DNA of 64,000 bases, taken from Streptomyces mangrovi (lineage in GTDB: Bacteria > Actinomycetota > Actinomycetes > Streptomycetales > Streptomycetaceae). The stretch's first letter is position 1; each line of letters starts with the position of its first letter. Where the stretch lies: the NCBI RefSeq assembly GCF_900114215.1, contig NZ_FOSG01000002.1, forward strand, positions 124,001-188,000, read 5' to 3'. Shown in pieces: positions 1 through 7,807 of this stretch. Below the pieces are notes generated by a model that did not search any database, was not told the origin of the DNA, and saw nothing but the letters and a program-made list of their open reading frames with translations. The translations under genes were made by a program, and so were the position numbers.

Positions 1-115
1 CGCCGCCCAGCAGCGTCAGCAGTCCCGCCCAGAAGGGGCGCTGCCAGCGCCACAGGCGGAACGACTGCCGCCAGTGGCTGATGCGTTCACGCGCTCCCGG
101 CGACTCGGCACTCAT
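1..115 (-). CDS. DUF6114 family membrane protein (N-terminal part only)
   Basis: Only the first 38 codons lie in the window; the gene runs off the left edge. The ATG at 115 opens a frame reading MSAESPGARERISHWRQSF, then a Trp/Arg-rich stretch entering a hydrophobic segment (FWAGLLTLLGG). This is how the DUF6114 membrane proteins of Streptomyces begin. It lies 106 bp downstream of the DUF6230 gene on the same strand, and the two families usually occur as a pair, so they are probably cotranscribed. The function of the family is unknown. Confidence 0.75.
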   Translation of the reverse strand, partial: MSAESPGARERISHWRQSFRLWRWQRPFWAGLLTLLGG

Positions 116-221
116 CAGAAAACAGCTCCCTAGGGCCGAACTGTCCATAAAGATCGATGGCACTGGGGGGGGAGGCGGGGGACCGGCTCGGCGGTCCCCC
201 GCCCCCTCTCCGCTCAGTGCG

Positions 222-839
222 TCAGAAGCACTCGTTCTTGCCCTTGGCGACGTTCAGCGAAAGGCCGGAGAGCTTGAAGGTGCCGGCGCTGGTGGCCCAG
301 GACGTCTGCTTGACGTCGGTGAGCAGGGCCTCGTCGGCCTCCTGGGCGAAGGAGCCCGGAAGCACGGCGTCGCCGTCCTTCAGACCCGGACCCTTGCTCG
401 TGTCGTTCGCCGAGACACCGATGTTGATGTTCTTGAACGTGGCATCGGCGTCGAGCTGGTCGAGGTCGATGTAGAGGTTCTTCGCCTCGACGACCTTGCC
501 GTCGTTGCCCGCGTTCAGCTTCACCGAGACATCGCCGAAGACCGGAACGGGGATCACGACGGACTGGCACAGGCCCCTGAGCTCGGCGCTCTTGAAGGCC
601 GACACGGCGACGGGGACCTTCTTGCCCCCGTGCACGGTGTCGATCGTGCCGTACTGCACGAACCCCTTGCCGTCCAGCCGGTCAACCGAGACCTTCGCCT
701 GCTGACCGGAAACGCTGAACGACGCGGCGAGTGCACCCTGTGCCAGGGCGACCCCGACCGCCGCCGTGGCGGCGACGCTGGGGACCATGACGACGGCGAA
801 CCGCTTCCATCTGGTCCCGCCACGAGCCACAGACTCCAT
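222..839 (-). CDS. DUF6230 family secreted/membrane-anchored protein
   Basis: A protein of 205 residues. An Arg/Lys-containing N-terminus (GGTRWKRF) is followed by a hydrophobic Ala/Val segment at about residues 14-36, which is a signal peptide or membrane anchor. The rest is an exported beta-rich domain (VSGQQAKVSVDRLDGKGFVQ) ending KNECF. I chose the ATG at 839 because a strong ribosome site (GAAGGAGGA) lies just upstream; the frame continues 35 codons further without a better start. This is the Streptomyces family annotated DUF6230, sometimes called cholesterol esterase without enzymatic proof. It pairs with the DUF6114 gene. I see no catalytic motif and assign no activity. Confidence 0.8.
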   Translation of the reverse strand: MESVARGGTRWKRFAVVMVPSVAATAAVGVALAQGALAASFSVSGQQAKVSVDRLDGKGFVQYGTIDTVHGGKKVPVAVSAFKSAELRGLCQSVVIPVPVFGDVSVKLNAGNDGKVVEAKNLYIDLDQLDADATFKNINIGVSANDTSKGPGLKDGDAVLPGSFAQEADEALLTDVKQTSWATSAGTFKLSGLSLNVAKGKNECF

Positions 840-1186
840 GACTTTCCTCCTTCTCGGACGTACATCTCCGGCCCGGGCCGGACCCGGACGGGATGGGAGA
901 AGTGCTACGTCCTCGGGAAGGAGAGCGCCGTTCCCCGGACTCACCTGATTCCGGAGCGCCGGCGATCACCCCCGAGCGACAACCACTGGCCACGCTCTCG
1001 CGCAACCTGCCGGACAGGCCCTGCCCTTCGGCAGAGACCCCCCTGTCCGCGGCCGGCGTCACCGACGCCGGCCCACCCGGTGGGGACCCATGGTCCGGCT
1101 CTGCCCGGATGTGGTGTGCCGGGCTGCGGACGATGGACCGAGCGTGGCCGATCGTGGTGCATGAGAGGCCGGGGCACAAGGGGCTC

Positions 1187-1202
1187 GTTACTTGCGAGTA
1201 AC
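1187..1202. promoter_or_regulatory. 16-bp near-perfect palindrome, candidate operator
   Basis: GTTACTTGCGAGTAAC pairs at 7 of 8 positions. A related element lies 129 bp away at 1317-1329. Palindromes of this size upstream of a gene are typical binding sites of TetR-type dimers. It is about 350 bp upstream of the DUF6230 start, on the side from which that gene would be transcribed. Confidence 0.4.
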
Positions 1203-1316
1203 GGGAAGATGACAGGGGTTGCGCCGAAAGTGATCACACATGCACCCAGGGTTGCCGGAAGAAACGATGGGCGATCGGATCAAACGGACTTTGCGGGACT
1301 GAACACCCCAGGCGGC

Positions 1317-1329
1317 TTACTACGAGTAA
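1317..1329. promoter_or_regulatory. Second TTACT-N3-AGTAA palindrome
   Basis: TTACTACGAGTAA has 5-bp arms and matches the arms of the element at 1187-1202. It abuts the base of the hairpin at 1328-1374. The two copies suggest one dimeric regulator controlling the DUF6230/DUF6114 pair, which is an inference from symmetry only. Confidence 0.35.
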
Positions 1330-1374
1330 CAGCGGCCGCGATTACCAAGTTTCGGTAAAGCCGCGGCCGCTGTT
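1328..1374. terminator. Hairpin terminator downstream of the thioredoxin-TPR gene
   Basis: Perfect 13-bp arms (AACAGCGGCCGCG and its complement) enclose a second 5-bp stem (TTACC/GGTAA). It sits 43 bp beyond the stop codon of the thioredoxin-TPR gene, where a factor-independent terminator is expected. Confidence 0.65.
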
Positions 1375-1416
1375 GATCGTTATGTCAATAAGTCCCGGAC
1401 CACCGGAACCGGCAGG

Positions 1417-2418
1417 TCAGAAGAGCACCCGGGCAAGGGCACCGCGTGCCGCGACCACCCTCGGATCCTCGTGCCCGACCACCTCGAAGAGTTCCAGCAG
1501 ACGGACGCGGGCGGCCTCCCGGTCGTCCCCCGCCGTACGGCGGACCGTCTCCACCAGCCGCCCGAAGGCGTCCTCGACGTGCCCGCCGGCCAGGTCGAGG
1601 TCGGCCGCCCTCAACTGTGCCCGGGCATCGGCGGGCGCCTCGGCCGCCTCCTTGCGCACCCGGGCCGCGTCCAGCCCCTGGACGCGCTGCAGGAGTTCGG
1701 CCTGGGCCAGGCCCAGCTTGGCCTCGGTGTTGGCCGGGTCGTCGGCGAGCACGTTCCGGTACGCCTGGACCGCGCCGCCCAGATCCCCCGCGTCCAGCGC
1801 GGAGTGGGCGGCCGCCAGCGCCGGGTCCTCCGGAACGACTGGCGCGGCCGGGGCCCGCCCGGCGTCCTCGCCGCCCTCCACGGAGATACCGGTGATGCCG
1901 AAGCGCTGCTCGGCGACCTGGACGAGCTGGTCCAGCACCTCGCGCACCTGCTGCTCGGGCGCCGCGCCCTGGAACAGCGGCAGGGCCTGACCGGCCACCA
2001 CCGCGAAGACGGCCGGGATGCCCTGCACCCCGAACTGCTGGAAGAGCGCCTGGTTACGGTCGACGTCGATCTTGGCGAGGAGGAAGCGCCCGGCGTACTC
2101 GTGGGCCAGCCGCTCCAGCAGCGGCCCGAGCTGCTTGCACGGACCGCACCACTCGGCCCAGAAGTCGATGACCACCGGGACCTCGGCGGAGCGCTGGAGC
2201 ACCTCCTGCTCGAAGTCCGCCTCCTCGACGTCGATCACCAGGGACACCGGAGCCGCTCCGGCCGCTCCGGCCGCTCCCTCCGCACCGGCACCGCCGGCAC
2301 CGCCCTGCTGCCGTGCGGCCCGGGCACGGGCCTCCTCGGCCTTCTGCTTGGCCTCCCCGGCCGCCTTCACCGCGGCGAGGTCGACCACTCCGCTCATGGA
2401 CATGTTGCGTGGCTGCAT
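1417..2418 (-). CDS. Thioredoxin-fold/TPR co-chaperone (CnoX/YbbN-like)
   Basis: A protein of 333 residues. An Ala/Gly/Glu-rich N-terminal stretch (about 15-57) precedes a thioredoxin domain (about 65-170) with an intact WCGPC motif, cysteines at 91 and 94. TPR-like helices follow, first DPALAAAHSALDAGDL and then a second helical block to the C-terminus. Thioredoxin plus TPR is the CnoX/YbbN arrangement, which protects unfolded proteins and hands them to chaperones. The E. coli member lacks the first cysteine, whereas this one keeps both and could be redox active. The start MQPRNMSMSG is chosen for a GGGGGAG ribosome site; in-frame ATGs at 2403 and 2397 are alternatives. It is divergent from the TetR gene. 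Confidence 0.85.
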   Translation of the reverse strand: MQPRNMSMSGVVDLAAVKAAGEAKQKAEEARARAARQQGGAGGAGAEGAAGAAGAAPVSLVIDVEEADFEQEVLQRSAEVPVVIDFWAEWCGPCKQLGPLLERLAHEYAGRFLLAKIDVDRNQALFQQFGVQGIPAVFAVVAGQALPLFQGAAPEQQVREVLDQLVQVAEQRFGITGISVEGGEDAGRAPAAPVVPEDPALAAAHSALDAGDLGGAVQAYRNVLADDPANTEAKLGLAQAELLQRVQGLDAARVRKEAAEAPADARAQLRAADLDLAGGHVEDAFGRLVETVRRTAGDDREAARVRLLELFEVVGHEDPRVVAARGALARVLF

Positions 2419-2579
2419 GTGACCAGTCTCCCCCGTTCCCGGACCGTTCCGTGCAGCGTGTCGCACATCGGCGCCGGGTCCCCGTCCGGCGCCAGTGGTT
2501 GTCGCGTGATCGCCGCCCGTTCCGGGGGTGCCGGAACCAGCGTTTCGATACGCCCCGTAGCGTAACTCATGGCCCCGGC

Positions 2580-2585
2580 TACAGT
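2580..2585 (+). promoter_or_regulatory. Candidate -10 (TACAGT) of the TetR gene, leaderless spacing
   Basis: TACAGT fits TANNNT and lies 6 nt before the ATG at 2592, with no ribosome site between. That spacing would start transcription at or next to the A of the ATG. No good -35 box is visible. Confidence 0.4.
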
Positions 2586-2591
2586 CACCCC

Positions 2592-3263
2592 ATGGCCGAT
2601 TCCGCTCGACGCACGGGCAGGCCGCGCAGCGCCGCGGCCGACCGCGCGATCCTCGACGCGACGCGCTCGGCGCTGGTCGAGCTGGGATGGGGCGGACTGA
2701 CCATGGGGGACGTGGCCCTGCGCGCGGGGGTGGCCAAAACCACCCTCTACCGCCGCTGGGCGAACAAGAGCGAGATGGTCGTGGACGCCGTCGCCGTCCT
2801 CTTCGACGAGCTGGAGCTGCCCGACCTCGGCAGCCTGCGGGCGGACGTCGAGAGCGTGGTGCTCGCCTTCGCCGCGCTGCTGGAGCGGCCGGAGGCGAAG
2901 ACGGCCCTGATGGCCGTCGTCGCCGAGGCCACCCGCGACGACGCGCTGCGCGCCCGTATCCGCGCCGCCATCGTGGAGCGCCAGAAGCATCTGGTGGTCG
3001 AGGGTCGCCGCCGCGCCCAGGCCCGCGGCGAACTCCCGCCCGACCCGCCCGGCCCGGAGGGCGCCGCCGCGGCGGACCGCGCCGCCGACCTGATCTTCGA
3101 CGTGATCGCGGGCGCGGTCGTCCACCGCTCACTGGTCAGCGCGGAGAGCGTCACCCCGGTGTGGGCCCGCGCCCTGACCGCCCTGCTGCTGCACGGCCTG
3201 CCCTCCGCCGCCGGACCCGCCGGGCCCGCCCCGGGAGGCTCTGGCGGCCCCGTGGACGCCTGA
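2592..3263 (+). CDS. TetR/AcrR family transcriptional regulator
   Basis: A protein of 223 residues. The N-terminal helix-turn-helix runs from about residue 15 to 60 (ILDATRSALVELGWGGLTMG, then VALRAGVAKTTLYRRWANKS), the classic TetR signature. The remaining helical part is the ligand and dimer domain, ending in a Gly/Pro-rich tail. No ribosome site precedes the ATG, but a -10-like TACAGT does, so the mRNA may be leaderless. It is divergent from the thioredoxin-TPR gene and convergent with icmA. Its target is not evident; TetR proteins often control a divergent neighbour, but no clear palindrome is visible in the 173-bp gap. Confidence 0.9.
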   Translation: MADSARRTGRPRSAAADRAILDATRSALVELGWGGLTMGDVALRAGVAKTTLYRRWANKSEMVVDAVAVLFDELELPDLGSLRADVESVVLAFAALLERPEAKTALMAVVAEATRDDALRARIRAAIVERQKHLVVEGRRRAQARGELPPDPPGPEGAAAADRAADLIFDVIAGAVVHRSLVSAESVTPVWARALTALLLHGLPSAAGPAGPAPGGSGGPVDA

Positions 3264-3336
3264 CGGCCCCAGACGGCCCCGGACGGGCCTCTGGTGCCCT
3301 CCGGCGGGCCTCCGGCCTGCCGTGACAGGCCGGATA

Positions 3337-3369
3337 TCCGGCTCCCGTCCCGGAAGGACGGGAGCCGGA
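3337..3369. terminator. Bidirectional terminator between tetR and icmA
   Basis: Perfect 14-bp arms (TCCGGCTCCCGTCC and its complement) with a 5-nt loop, placed between two convergent stop codons. Confidence 0.75.
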
Positions 3370-3414
3370 CAGGACCGGGCGCGTGGGGCGTGGCCCGCGG
3401 TGTACCGGACCGCC

Positions 3415-5115
3415 TCAGAAACCGGCGGGCTCGGTGTAGACGCCCCACTCGTCGCGCAGCACCCCGCAGATCTCGCCCAGCGTCGCCTCGGCGCGCACCG
3501 CGTCCAGCATGGGCTCGATCATGTTGGAGCCGTCCCGGGCGGCGGCCAGCATCCCGTCCAGGGCGGCGCGCACCCGCGCGTCGTCGCGCGCTGCCTTGCG
3601 GTCGGCCAGCACGCGCACCTGCTCGCGCTCGACCTCGTGGCTGACCCGCAGGATCTCCAGGTCCCCGGTGACCGAGCCGGTGTGGCAGTTGACGCCGACG
3701 ACCTTCTTCTCGCCCTTCTCCAGCGACTGCTGGTAGCGGAAGGCGGCCTCGGCGATCTCCCCGGTGAACCAGCCGTCCTCGATGCCGCGCAGGATGCCGG
3801 AGGTGATCGGGCCGATGGGGTGCTTGCCGTCCGGCACCGCGCGCCGGCCGCGCTCCCTGATCTGCTCGAAGATCTTCTCGGCGTCGGCCTCGATCCGGTC
3901 GGTCAGCGCCTCGATGTACCAGGAACCGCCCAGCGGGTCGGCCACGTTGGCCACACCCGTCTCCTCCATCAGCACCTGCTGGGTGCGCAGCGCGATCTCC
4001 GCGGCCTGCTCGCTGGGCAGGGCGAGGGTCTCGTCCAGGGCGTTGGTGTGCAGGGAGTTGGTGCCGCCCAGCACCGCCGCCAGCGCCTCCACAGCGGTGC
4101 GCACCACGTTGTTGTACGGCTGCTGGGCGGTGAGCGAGACGCCCGCGGTCTGGGTGTGGAAGCGCAGCCACTGCGCCTTCTCGCTCTTCGCGCCGTACAC
4201 GTCCCGCATCCAGCGCGCCCAGATCCGCCGGGCGGCGCGGAACTTGGCGATCTCCTCGAAGAAGTCCAGGTGCGCGTCGAAGAAGAACGACAGGCCTGGC
4301 GCGAAGGCGTCCACGTCCAGGCCGCGCGAGAGGCCCAGCTCCACGTAGCCGAAGCCGTCGGCGAGGGTGTACGCCAGCTCCTGCGCGGCCGTCGAGCCGG
4401 CCTCGCGGATGTGGTAGCCGGAGACCGACAGCGGCTTGTACGCCGGGATGCCCCGGGCGCAGTGCTCCATCAGGTCGCCGATCAGGCGCAGGTGCGGCTC
4501 CGGCTCGAAGAGCCACTCCTTCTGCGCGATGTACTCCTTGAAGATGTCCGTCTGGAGCGTGCCGTTGAGGACGGCGGGGTCCACGCCCTGCCGCTCGGCG
4601 GCCACCAGGTACATGCAGAACACCGGTACGGCCGGGCCGCTGATCGTCATCGAGGTGGTGACGTCGCCCAGCGGGATGTCCCGGAAGAGAACCTCCATGT
4701 CGGCGGCGGAGTCGATGGCGACACCGCAGTGGCCGACCTCGCCCAGCGAGCGCGGGTCGTCGGAGTCGCGGCCCATCAGGGTGGGCATGTCGAAGGCGAC
4801 CGACAGCCCTCCGCCGCCGGCCGCGAGGATCATCTTGTAGCGCTCGTTGGTCTGCTCGGCGTTGCCGAAGCCCGCGAACTGGCGGATGGTCCAGGTCCGG
4901 CCGCGGTAGCCGGTGGGATACAGACCGCGGGTGAAGGGGAACTCCCCGGGCCAGCCGATCCTCTCGAACCCCTCGACGGTGTCGCCGGGCGCGGGGCCGT
5001 AGACCGGCTCGACGGGGTCGCCGGAGAGCGTGGTGAAGTCGGCGTCCCGCTTGCGTGCGGCGTCGTACCGGGCCTGCCAGCGGCGGCGGCCCTCTGCGAT
5101 GGCGTCAGCGTCCAT
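3415..5115 (-). CDS. icmA: Isobutyryl-CoA mutase large subunit (IcmA)
   Basis: A protein of 566 residues, the length of known IcmA. It is the substrate-binding TIM-barrel subunit of an adenosylcobalamin-dependent mutase that interconverts isobutyryl-CoA and n-butyryl-CoA. The sequence has Phe80 (in [17 protein letters not shown]) and Gln198 (YIAQKE), the two positions where IcmA differs from methylmalonyl-CoA mutase (Tyr89 and Arg207), so isobutyryl-CoA is the better call. The B12-binding small subunit IcmB is not in the window. The ATG at 5115 is set by homology; no clear ribosome site precedes it. An 18-bp palindrome lies 12 bp upstream. The mutase chaperone gene meaB and an adenosyltransferase gene lie within 27 kb. 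Confidence 0.92.
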   Translation of the reverse strand: MDADAIAEGRRRWQARYDAARKRDADFTTLSGDPVEPVYGPAPGDTVEGFERIGWPGEFPFTRGLYPTGYRGRTWTIRQFAGFGNAEQTNERYKMILAAGGGGLSVAFDMPTLMGRDSDDPRSLGEVGHCGVAIDSAADMEVLFRDIPLGDVTTSMTISGPAVPVFCMYLVAAERQGVDPAVLNGTLQTDIFKEYIAQKEWLFEPEPHLRLIGDLMEHCARGIPAYKPLSVSGYHIREAGSTAAQELAYTLADGFGYVELGLSRGLDVDAFAPGLSFFFDAHLDFFEEIAKFRAARRIWARWMRDVYGAKSEKAQWLRFHTQTAGVSLTAQQPYNNVVRTAVEALAAVLGGTNSLHTNALDETLALPSEQAAEIALRTQQVLMEETGVANVADPLGGSWYIEALTDRIEADAEKIFEQIRERGRRAVPDGKHPIGPITSGILRGIEDGWFTGEIAEAAFRYQQSLEKGEKKVVGVNCHTGSVTGDLEILRVSHEVEREQVRVLADRKAARDDARVRAALDGMLAAARDGSNMIEPMLDAVRAEATLGEICGVLRDEWGVYTEPAGF

Positions 5116-5126
5116 ACGCACAAATT

Positions 5127-5144
5127 TACTAGGACGTCCAAGTA
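5127..5144. promoter_or_regulatory. 18-bp palindrome upstream of icmA, candidate operator
   Basis: TACTAGGACGTCCAAGTA pairs at all but one of nine positions around the core GGACGTCC. It lies 12 bp before the icmA ATG, overlapping the likely promoter (TAAATT on the minus strand follows directly). Flanking CAAAT and ATTTG (5121-5125, 5144-5148) add outer symmetry, shifted by one base. A repressor bound here would block icmA transcription. Confidence 0.5.
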
Positions 5145-5233
5145 TTTGTCGATGGAAGACCGCCCGGTGCGGCGTGGCGCACACGGACGGTCCAGCGGGC
5201 CTCGACCGCGGGGCCCCGGGCTCCCGGGAGCCC

Positions 5234-5572
5234 TCAGACCCCGGCCGGGACGGCCTCGTCGTCCTCGATCAGCGGCTCGACCTCGCGCGACACCTTCCGC
5301 TCGACGAAGAACGCGGCGGTGGGGACGGTGCCCGCGAGCAGCACCCAGGCCAGCTTGCCGAACTTCCACCTCGCCTTGGAGCCCAGATCGAAGGCGAAGA
5401 TCAGGTACAGCACGTACAGCCAGCCGTGGGCGAGACTGACGACGTAGGTGAAGCCCTCGGCGCCGTCCGTCTCCAGCAGGTACTTGCCGATCATGCCGAT
5501 GACCAGCAGGACCAGCAGGACACCGGTGACGTAGGCCATCACCCGGTAGCGGGTGAGCACGCTCTTCTTCAT
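5234..5572 (-). CDS. DUF3817 family small integral membrane protein
   Basis: A protein of 112 residues with about three membrane segments (YRVMAYVTGVLLVLLVIGMI, then FTYVVSLAHGWLYVLYLIFA, then a third near KLAWVLLAGTVPTAAFF) and a charged C-terminal tail. This is the DUF3817 (YdzA-like) pattern, function unknown. The ATG at 5572 gives the usual MKKS start; a GTG two codons upstream is an alternative. A second DUF3817 gene lies 1 kb away at 6520-6894, on the other side of a MarR gene. Confidence 0.8.
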   Translation of the reverse strand: MKKSVLTRYRVMAYVTGVLLVLLVIGMIGKYLLETDGAEGFTYVVSLAHGWLYVLYLIFAFDLGSKARWKFGKLAWVLLAGTVPTAAFFVERKVSREVEPLIEDDEAVPAGV

Positions 5573-5619
5573 GCACACGAGCGTAACCGGCGCTCCGCGG
5601 GACCCGGCGGGGGCCCGGC

Positions 5620-6129
5620 TCAGCCCTCCTTGAAGTCACCCGCGGCCACACGCAGCGGCCTGAGCAGCGCGAAGATCTCGTCGCACTCCTCGTCGTCGTA
5701 CGCACCGAGCCCGAAGTCCATCGCCATCAGGTCGCGGGTGGCCGCCTCGCAGACCTCGCGCCCCCGGTCGGTGATGGAGGCGAGCGTGCCGCGGCCGTCG
5801 TTGGGGTTGGGGCGCTTGGCCACCAGACCGGACCTCACCAGGCGGTCGACGGTGTTGGTCACGGAGGTGGGGTGGACCATCAGCCGCTCGCCGATCTTCG
5901 ACATCGGCAGCTCGCCCGCCTTGGAGAAGGTCAGCAGCACCAGCGCCTCGTAACGGGCGAAGGTCAGACCGTAGGGCTTGACGACGGCGTCGACCTCGGC
6001 GAGCAGGATCTGGTGCGCGCGCATGACCGAGGTGATCGCGGCCATCGAGGGCACGGAACCCCATCGCTGCTTCCACAGTTCGTCGGCGCGGGCGATCGGG
6101 TCGAACGTCAGGCTGAGCGGCTTCGGCAC
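5620..6129 (-). CDS. MarR family transcriptional regulator
   Basis: A protein of 169 residues with a winged helix-turn-helix at about 45-125. The recognition helix region is MSKIGERLMVHPTSVTNTVDRLVRSGLV and the wing contains NDGRGTLASITDRG. Its position between two DUF3817 genes suggests that it regulates them. The effector is unknown. Confidence 0.9.
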   Translation of the reverse strand: MPKPLSLTFDPIARADELWKQRWGSVPSMAAITSVMRAHQILLAEVDAVVKPYGLTFARYEALVLLTFSKAGELPMSKIGERLMVHPTSVTNTVDRLVRSGLVAKRPNPNDGRGTLASITDRGREVCEAATRDLMAMDFGLGAYDDEECDEIFALLRPLRVAAGDFKEG

Positions 6130-6232
6130 GGCTACGACCTTACCGGCCGGTCATATCGTGGTCAGCCCCGTCTCAGCACTCGGGCCGCCCGGCGGCGTCG
6201 CCGCCGGGCGGCCGGGCGGGGAGGGCCGGCGC

Positions 6233-6523
6233 TCAGCCCAGGTGCCGCTCGACGGTGGCGACCTTGGAGGTCAGACCGTCGGTGACACCGGGGCGGATGT
6301 CGGCCTTCAGCACGAGCGACACGCGCGGCGCCCGGGCCTCGACGGCGGCCACCGCCCGCCGCACGACCTCCATGCACTCCTCCCACTCGCCCTCGACCGA
6401 GGTGAACATCGCGTCGGTGCGGTTGGGCAGCCCGGACTCGCGGACCACGCGCACCGCGTCGGCGACGTACTCCCCCACGTCCTCGCCGACCCCGAGCGGG
6501 GTGACCGAGAAGGCGACGATCAC
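6233..6523 (-). CDS. MTH1187/YkoF-like thiamine-binding domain protein
   Basis: A protein of 96 residues, [11 protein letters not shown] followed by [17 protein letters not shown] and [20 protein letters not shown]. This is the small ferredoxin-like fold of the MTH1187 family (DUF77), some members of which bind thiamine. The GTG start overlaps the stop of the upstream DUF3817 gene by four bases (GTGA), so the two are translationally coupled. No enzyme activity is expected. Confidence 0.8.
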   Translation of the reverse strand: MIVAFSVTPLGVGEDVGEYVADAVRVVRESGLPNRTDAMFTSVEGEWEECMEVVRRAVAAVEARAPRVSLVLKADIRPGVTDGLTSKVATVERHLG

Positions 6524-6894
6524 GCGTCCACCGCCCCCGTACGGGGCCGCTCGTCCCGCCCGGCCCGCTCGGCACGGGCCCGGGCGGCGATCACGCTCGC
6601 CTCGGCCTCGCGGCGCAGCAGCCTGTCGGCGTAGAAACCGCCCCCGGGCAGCACCGAGAGCGCGAAGTAGAGCGCGGCGCGGCTCATCGGCCACCTGGCG
6701 CGGTTCCAGGCGTCCAGCCAGAAGATCACGTAGAGCACGAAGAGGGCGCCGTGGACGGCGCCCATCACCGGCACCGCGTTGAACTCGGTCGTGCGCTTGA
6801 GCACGGAGCACACCAGCAGCAGCAGGAAGGAGACTGCCTCCGGGGCGGAGATCAGCCGGAGGCGGCGGAGCGCTGAAGCGGTCTTGAGGTCCAC
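6520..6894 (-). CDS. DUF3817 family integral membrane protein (second copy)
   Basis: A protein of 124 residues with hydrophobic segments at about 15-35, 44-62 and 72-92 and the family pattern [20 protein letters not shown]. The C-terminus is Arg/Ala-rich and cytosolic. The GTG at 6894 is chosen for an AAAGGA ribosome site; the open frame extends far upstream but is antisense to the AIM24 gene there. It is cotranscribed with the MTH1187 gene (GTGA overlap) and is a distant paralogue of the gene at 5234-5572. Confidence 0.8.
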   Translation of the reverse strand: MDLKTASALRRLRLISAPEAVSFLLLLVCSVLKRTTEFNAVPVMGAVHGALFVLYVIFWLDAWNRARWPMSRAALYFALSVLPGGGFYADRLLRREAEASVIAARARAERAGRDERPRTGAVDA

Positions 6895-6966
6895 GGGAGA
6901 TCCTTTGTGAAGGGATGCACAAGCTCTGCCATTGTGGCAGCCTCCCGCCAAAGGCCCGCGTCCGGG

Positions 6967-6972
6967 TAGATT
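6967..6972 (+). promoter_or_regulatory. Candidate -10 (TAGATT) of the AIM24 operon
   Basis: TAGATT fits TANNNT and lies 6 nt before the GTG at 6979 with no ribosome site between, so the operon mRNA may be leaderless. Confidence 0.45.
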
Positions 6973-6978
6973 CGCACC

Positions 6979-7617
6979 GTGGCTCAGTTCCGACTCCAAG
7001 GCGGCAAGGTCCTCGCCGTCGACCTGGCAGGCGACACCGTCAGGGCCAAGAACGGCTCGATGGTCGCCTACGACGGCCAGATGGCCTTCAAGAAGCTCAC
7101 CGGCGGCGGCGAGGGCCTGCGCGGCATGGTCACCCGCCGCCTCACCGGCGAGCAGATGGAGATGATGGAGGTGAAAGGGCAGGGCACCTGCTACTTCGCC
7201 GACCGCGCGAGCGACATCGCCCTGGTGGCGCTCCAGGGGCAGAAGCTCCATGTGGAGTCCAGCAACCTGCTGTGCGCCGACGGCTCCCTGCGCACCGGCA
7301 CCACCTTCACCGGGCTGCGCGGCGCCTCCCAGGGCAACGGCCTGTTCACCACCACGGTCGAGGGCACCGGCACGGCCGCGCTGATGTCGGACGGCCCGGC
7401 GGTGGTGCTGCGCGTCACACCGCAGACGCCGCTCCAGGTGGACCCGGGGGCATACGTGGCCCACACCGGAGGCCTGCGGCAGGAGTTCCAGACGGGCGTG
7501 AACTTCCGGACCTTCATGGGCGAGGGGTCGGGCGAGTCCTTCCAGATCCGCTTCGAGGGCGAGGGGCTGGTCTACGTCCAGCCCAGCGAGCGGAACACGA
7601 TCGGCGGTGACGTCTAG
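6979..7617 (+). CDS. AIM24 family protein, first of three
   Basis: A protein of 212 residues with the AIM24/TIGR00266 beta-helical fold: repeated short strands and Gly-rich turns ([20 protein letters not shown]), and the family's closing motif [13 protein letters not shown] followed by [20 protein letters not shown]. The yeast namesake is mitochondrial; the role of the bacterial members is not settled. It has no signal peptide. It opens an operon with two micro-ORFs and two more AIM24 genes. The GTG follows a -10-like TAGATT by 6 nt. Confidence 0.88.
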   Translation: MAQFRLQGGKVLAVDLAGDTVRAKNGSMVAYDGQMAFKKLTGGGEGLRGMVTRRLTGEQMEMMEVKGQGTCYFADRASDIALVALQGQKLHVESSNLLCADGSLRTGTTFTGLRGASQGNGLFTTTVEGTGTAALMSDGPAVVLRVTPQTPLQVDPGAYVAHTGGLRQEFQTGVNFRTFMGEGSGESFQIRFEGEGLVYVQPSERNTIGGDV

Positions 7618-7788
7618 CCGTGAGCGACGCACGTGCGGCCACCGGCCCGCAGACCACCACCGAACCCGCACCCGCCCGCCGCACGGGCGGAGAAGCGAAC
7701 GGAGAAACACCGTGAGCGACGCACGTGCGGCCACCGGCCCGCAGACCACCACCAAACCCGCACCCGCCCGCCGCACGGGCGGAGAAGC
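7618..7788 (+). repeat. Tandem duplication, 79-bp copies at 92-bp period
   Basis: 7618-7696 and 7710-7788 match at 78 of 79 positions (G7662 against A7754). The period of 92 equals one 96-nt micro-ORF minus a 4-nt overlap, so the duplication keeps both ORFs coupled. The copies diverge after GCGGAGAAGC. Confidence 0.9.
7620..7715 (+). CDS. 31-aa micro-ORF, copy 1 (candidate small protein)
   Basis: GTG at 7620 starts two bases after the first AIM24 stop and the frame ends at TGA 7713-7715. The product is hydrophilic: MSDARAATGPQTTTEPAP, then ARRTGGEANGETP. Its TGA overlaps the GTG of copy 2 (GTGA). Its 3' end carries GGAG, which would serve as ribosome site for copy 2. There is no recognised domain. 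Support comes from the tight coupling and the in-frame duplication; there is no direct evidence of expression. It might instead be a spacer whose only job is to pass ribosomes on. Confidence 0.5.
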   Translation: MSDARAATGPQTTTEPAPARRTGGEANGETP

Positions 7789-7807
7789 TCACGAAGGGGG
7801 TGCTTGA
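7712..7807 (+). CDS. 31-aa micro-ORF, copy 2 (candidate small protein)
   Basis: GTG at 7712 overlaps the stop of copy 1. The TGA at 7805-7807 overlaps the ATG of the second AIM24 gene (TGATG). The product differs from copy 1 by one substitution (Glu to Lys) up to residue 26 and then ends HEGGA. Its last codons contain AAGGGGG, the ribosome site of the next gene. The three ORFs are therefore chained by stop/start overlaps. The function is unknown. Confidence 0.5.
   Translation: MSDARAATGPQTTTKPAPARRTGGEAHEGGA

Larger units (their letters stand above)
840..1416. other. 577-bp intergenic region with two palindromes and a terminator hairpin
   Basis: This gap lies between the start of the DUF6230 gene and the 3' end of the thioredoxin-TPR gene, both on the minus strand. 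It holds the DUF6230 ribosome site, two TTACT/AGTAA palindromes (1187-1202 and 1317-1329) and a hairpin terminator (1328-1374). Reading frames that cross it have atypical composition and no ribosome site, so I see no gene here. Confidence 0.6.

Noticed and set aside
3415-5115. Calling the gene methylmalonyl-CoA mutase
   Set aside because: Length 566 and residues Phe80 and Gln198 fit isobutyryl-CoA mutase IcmA; methylmalonyl-CoA mutase has Tyr and Arg there.
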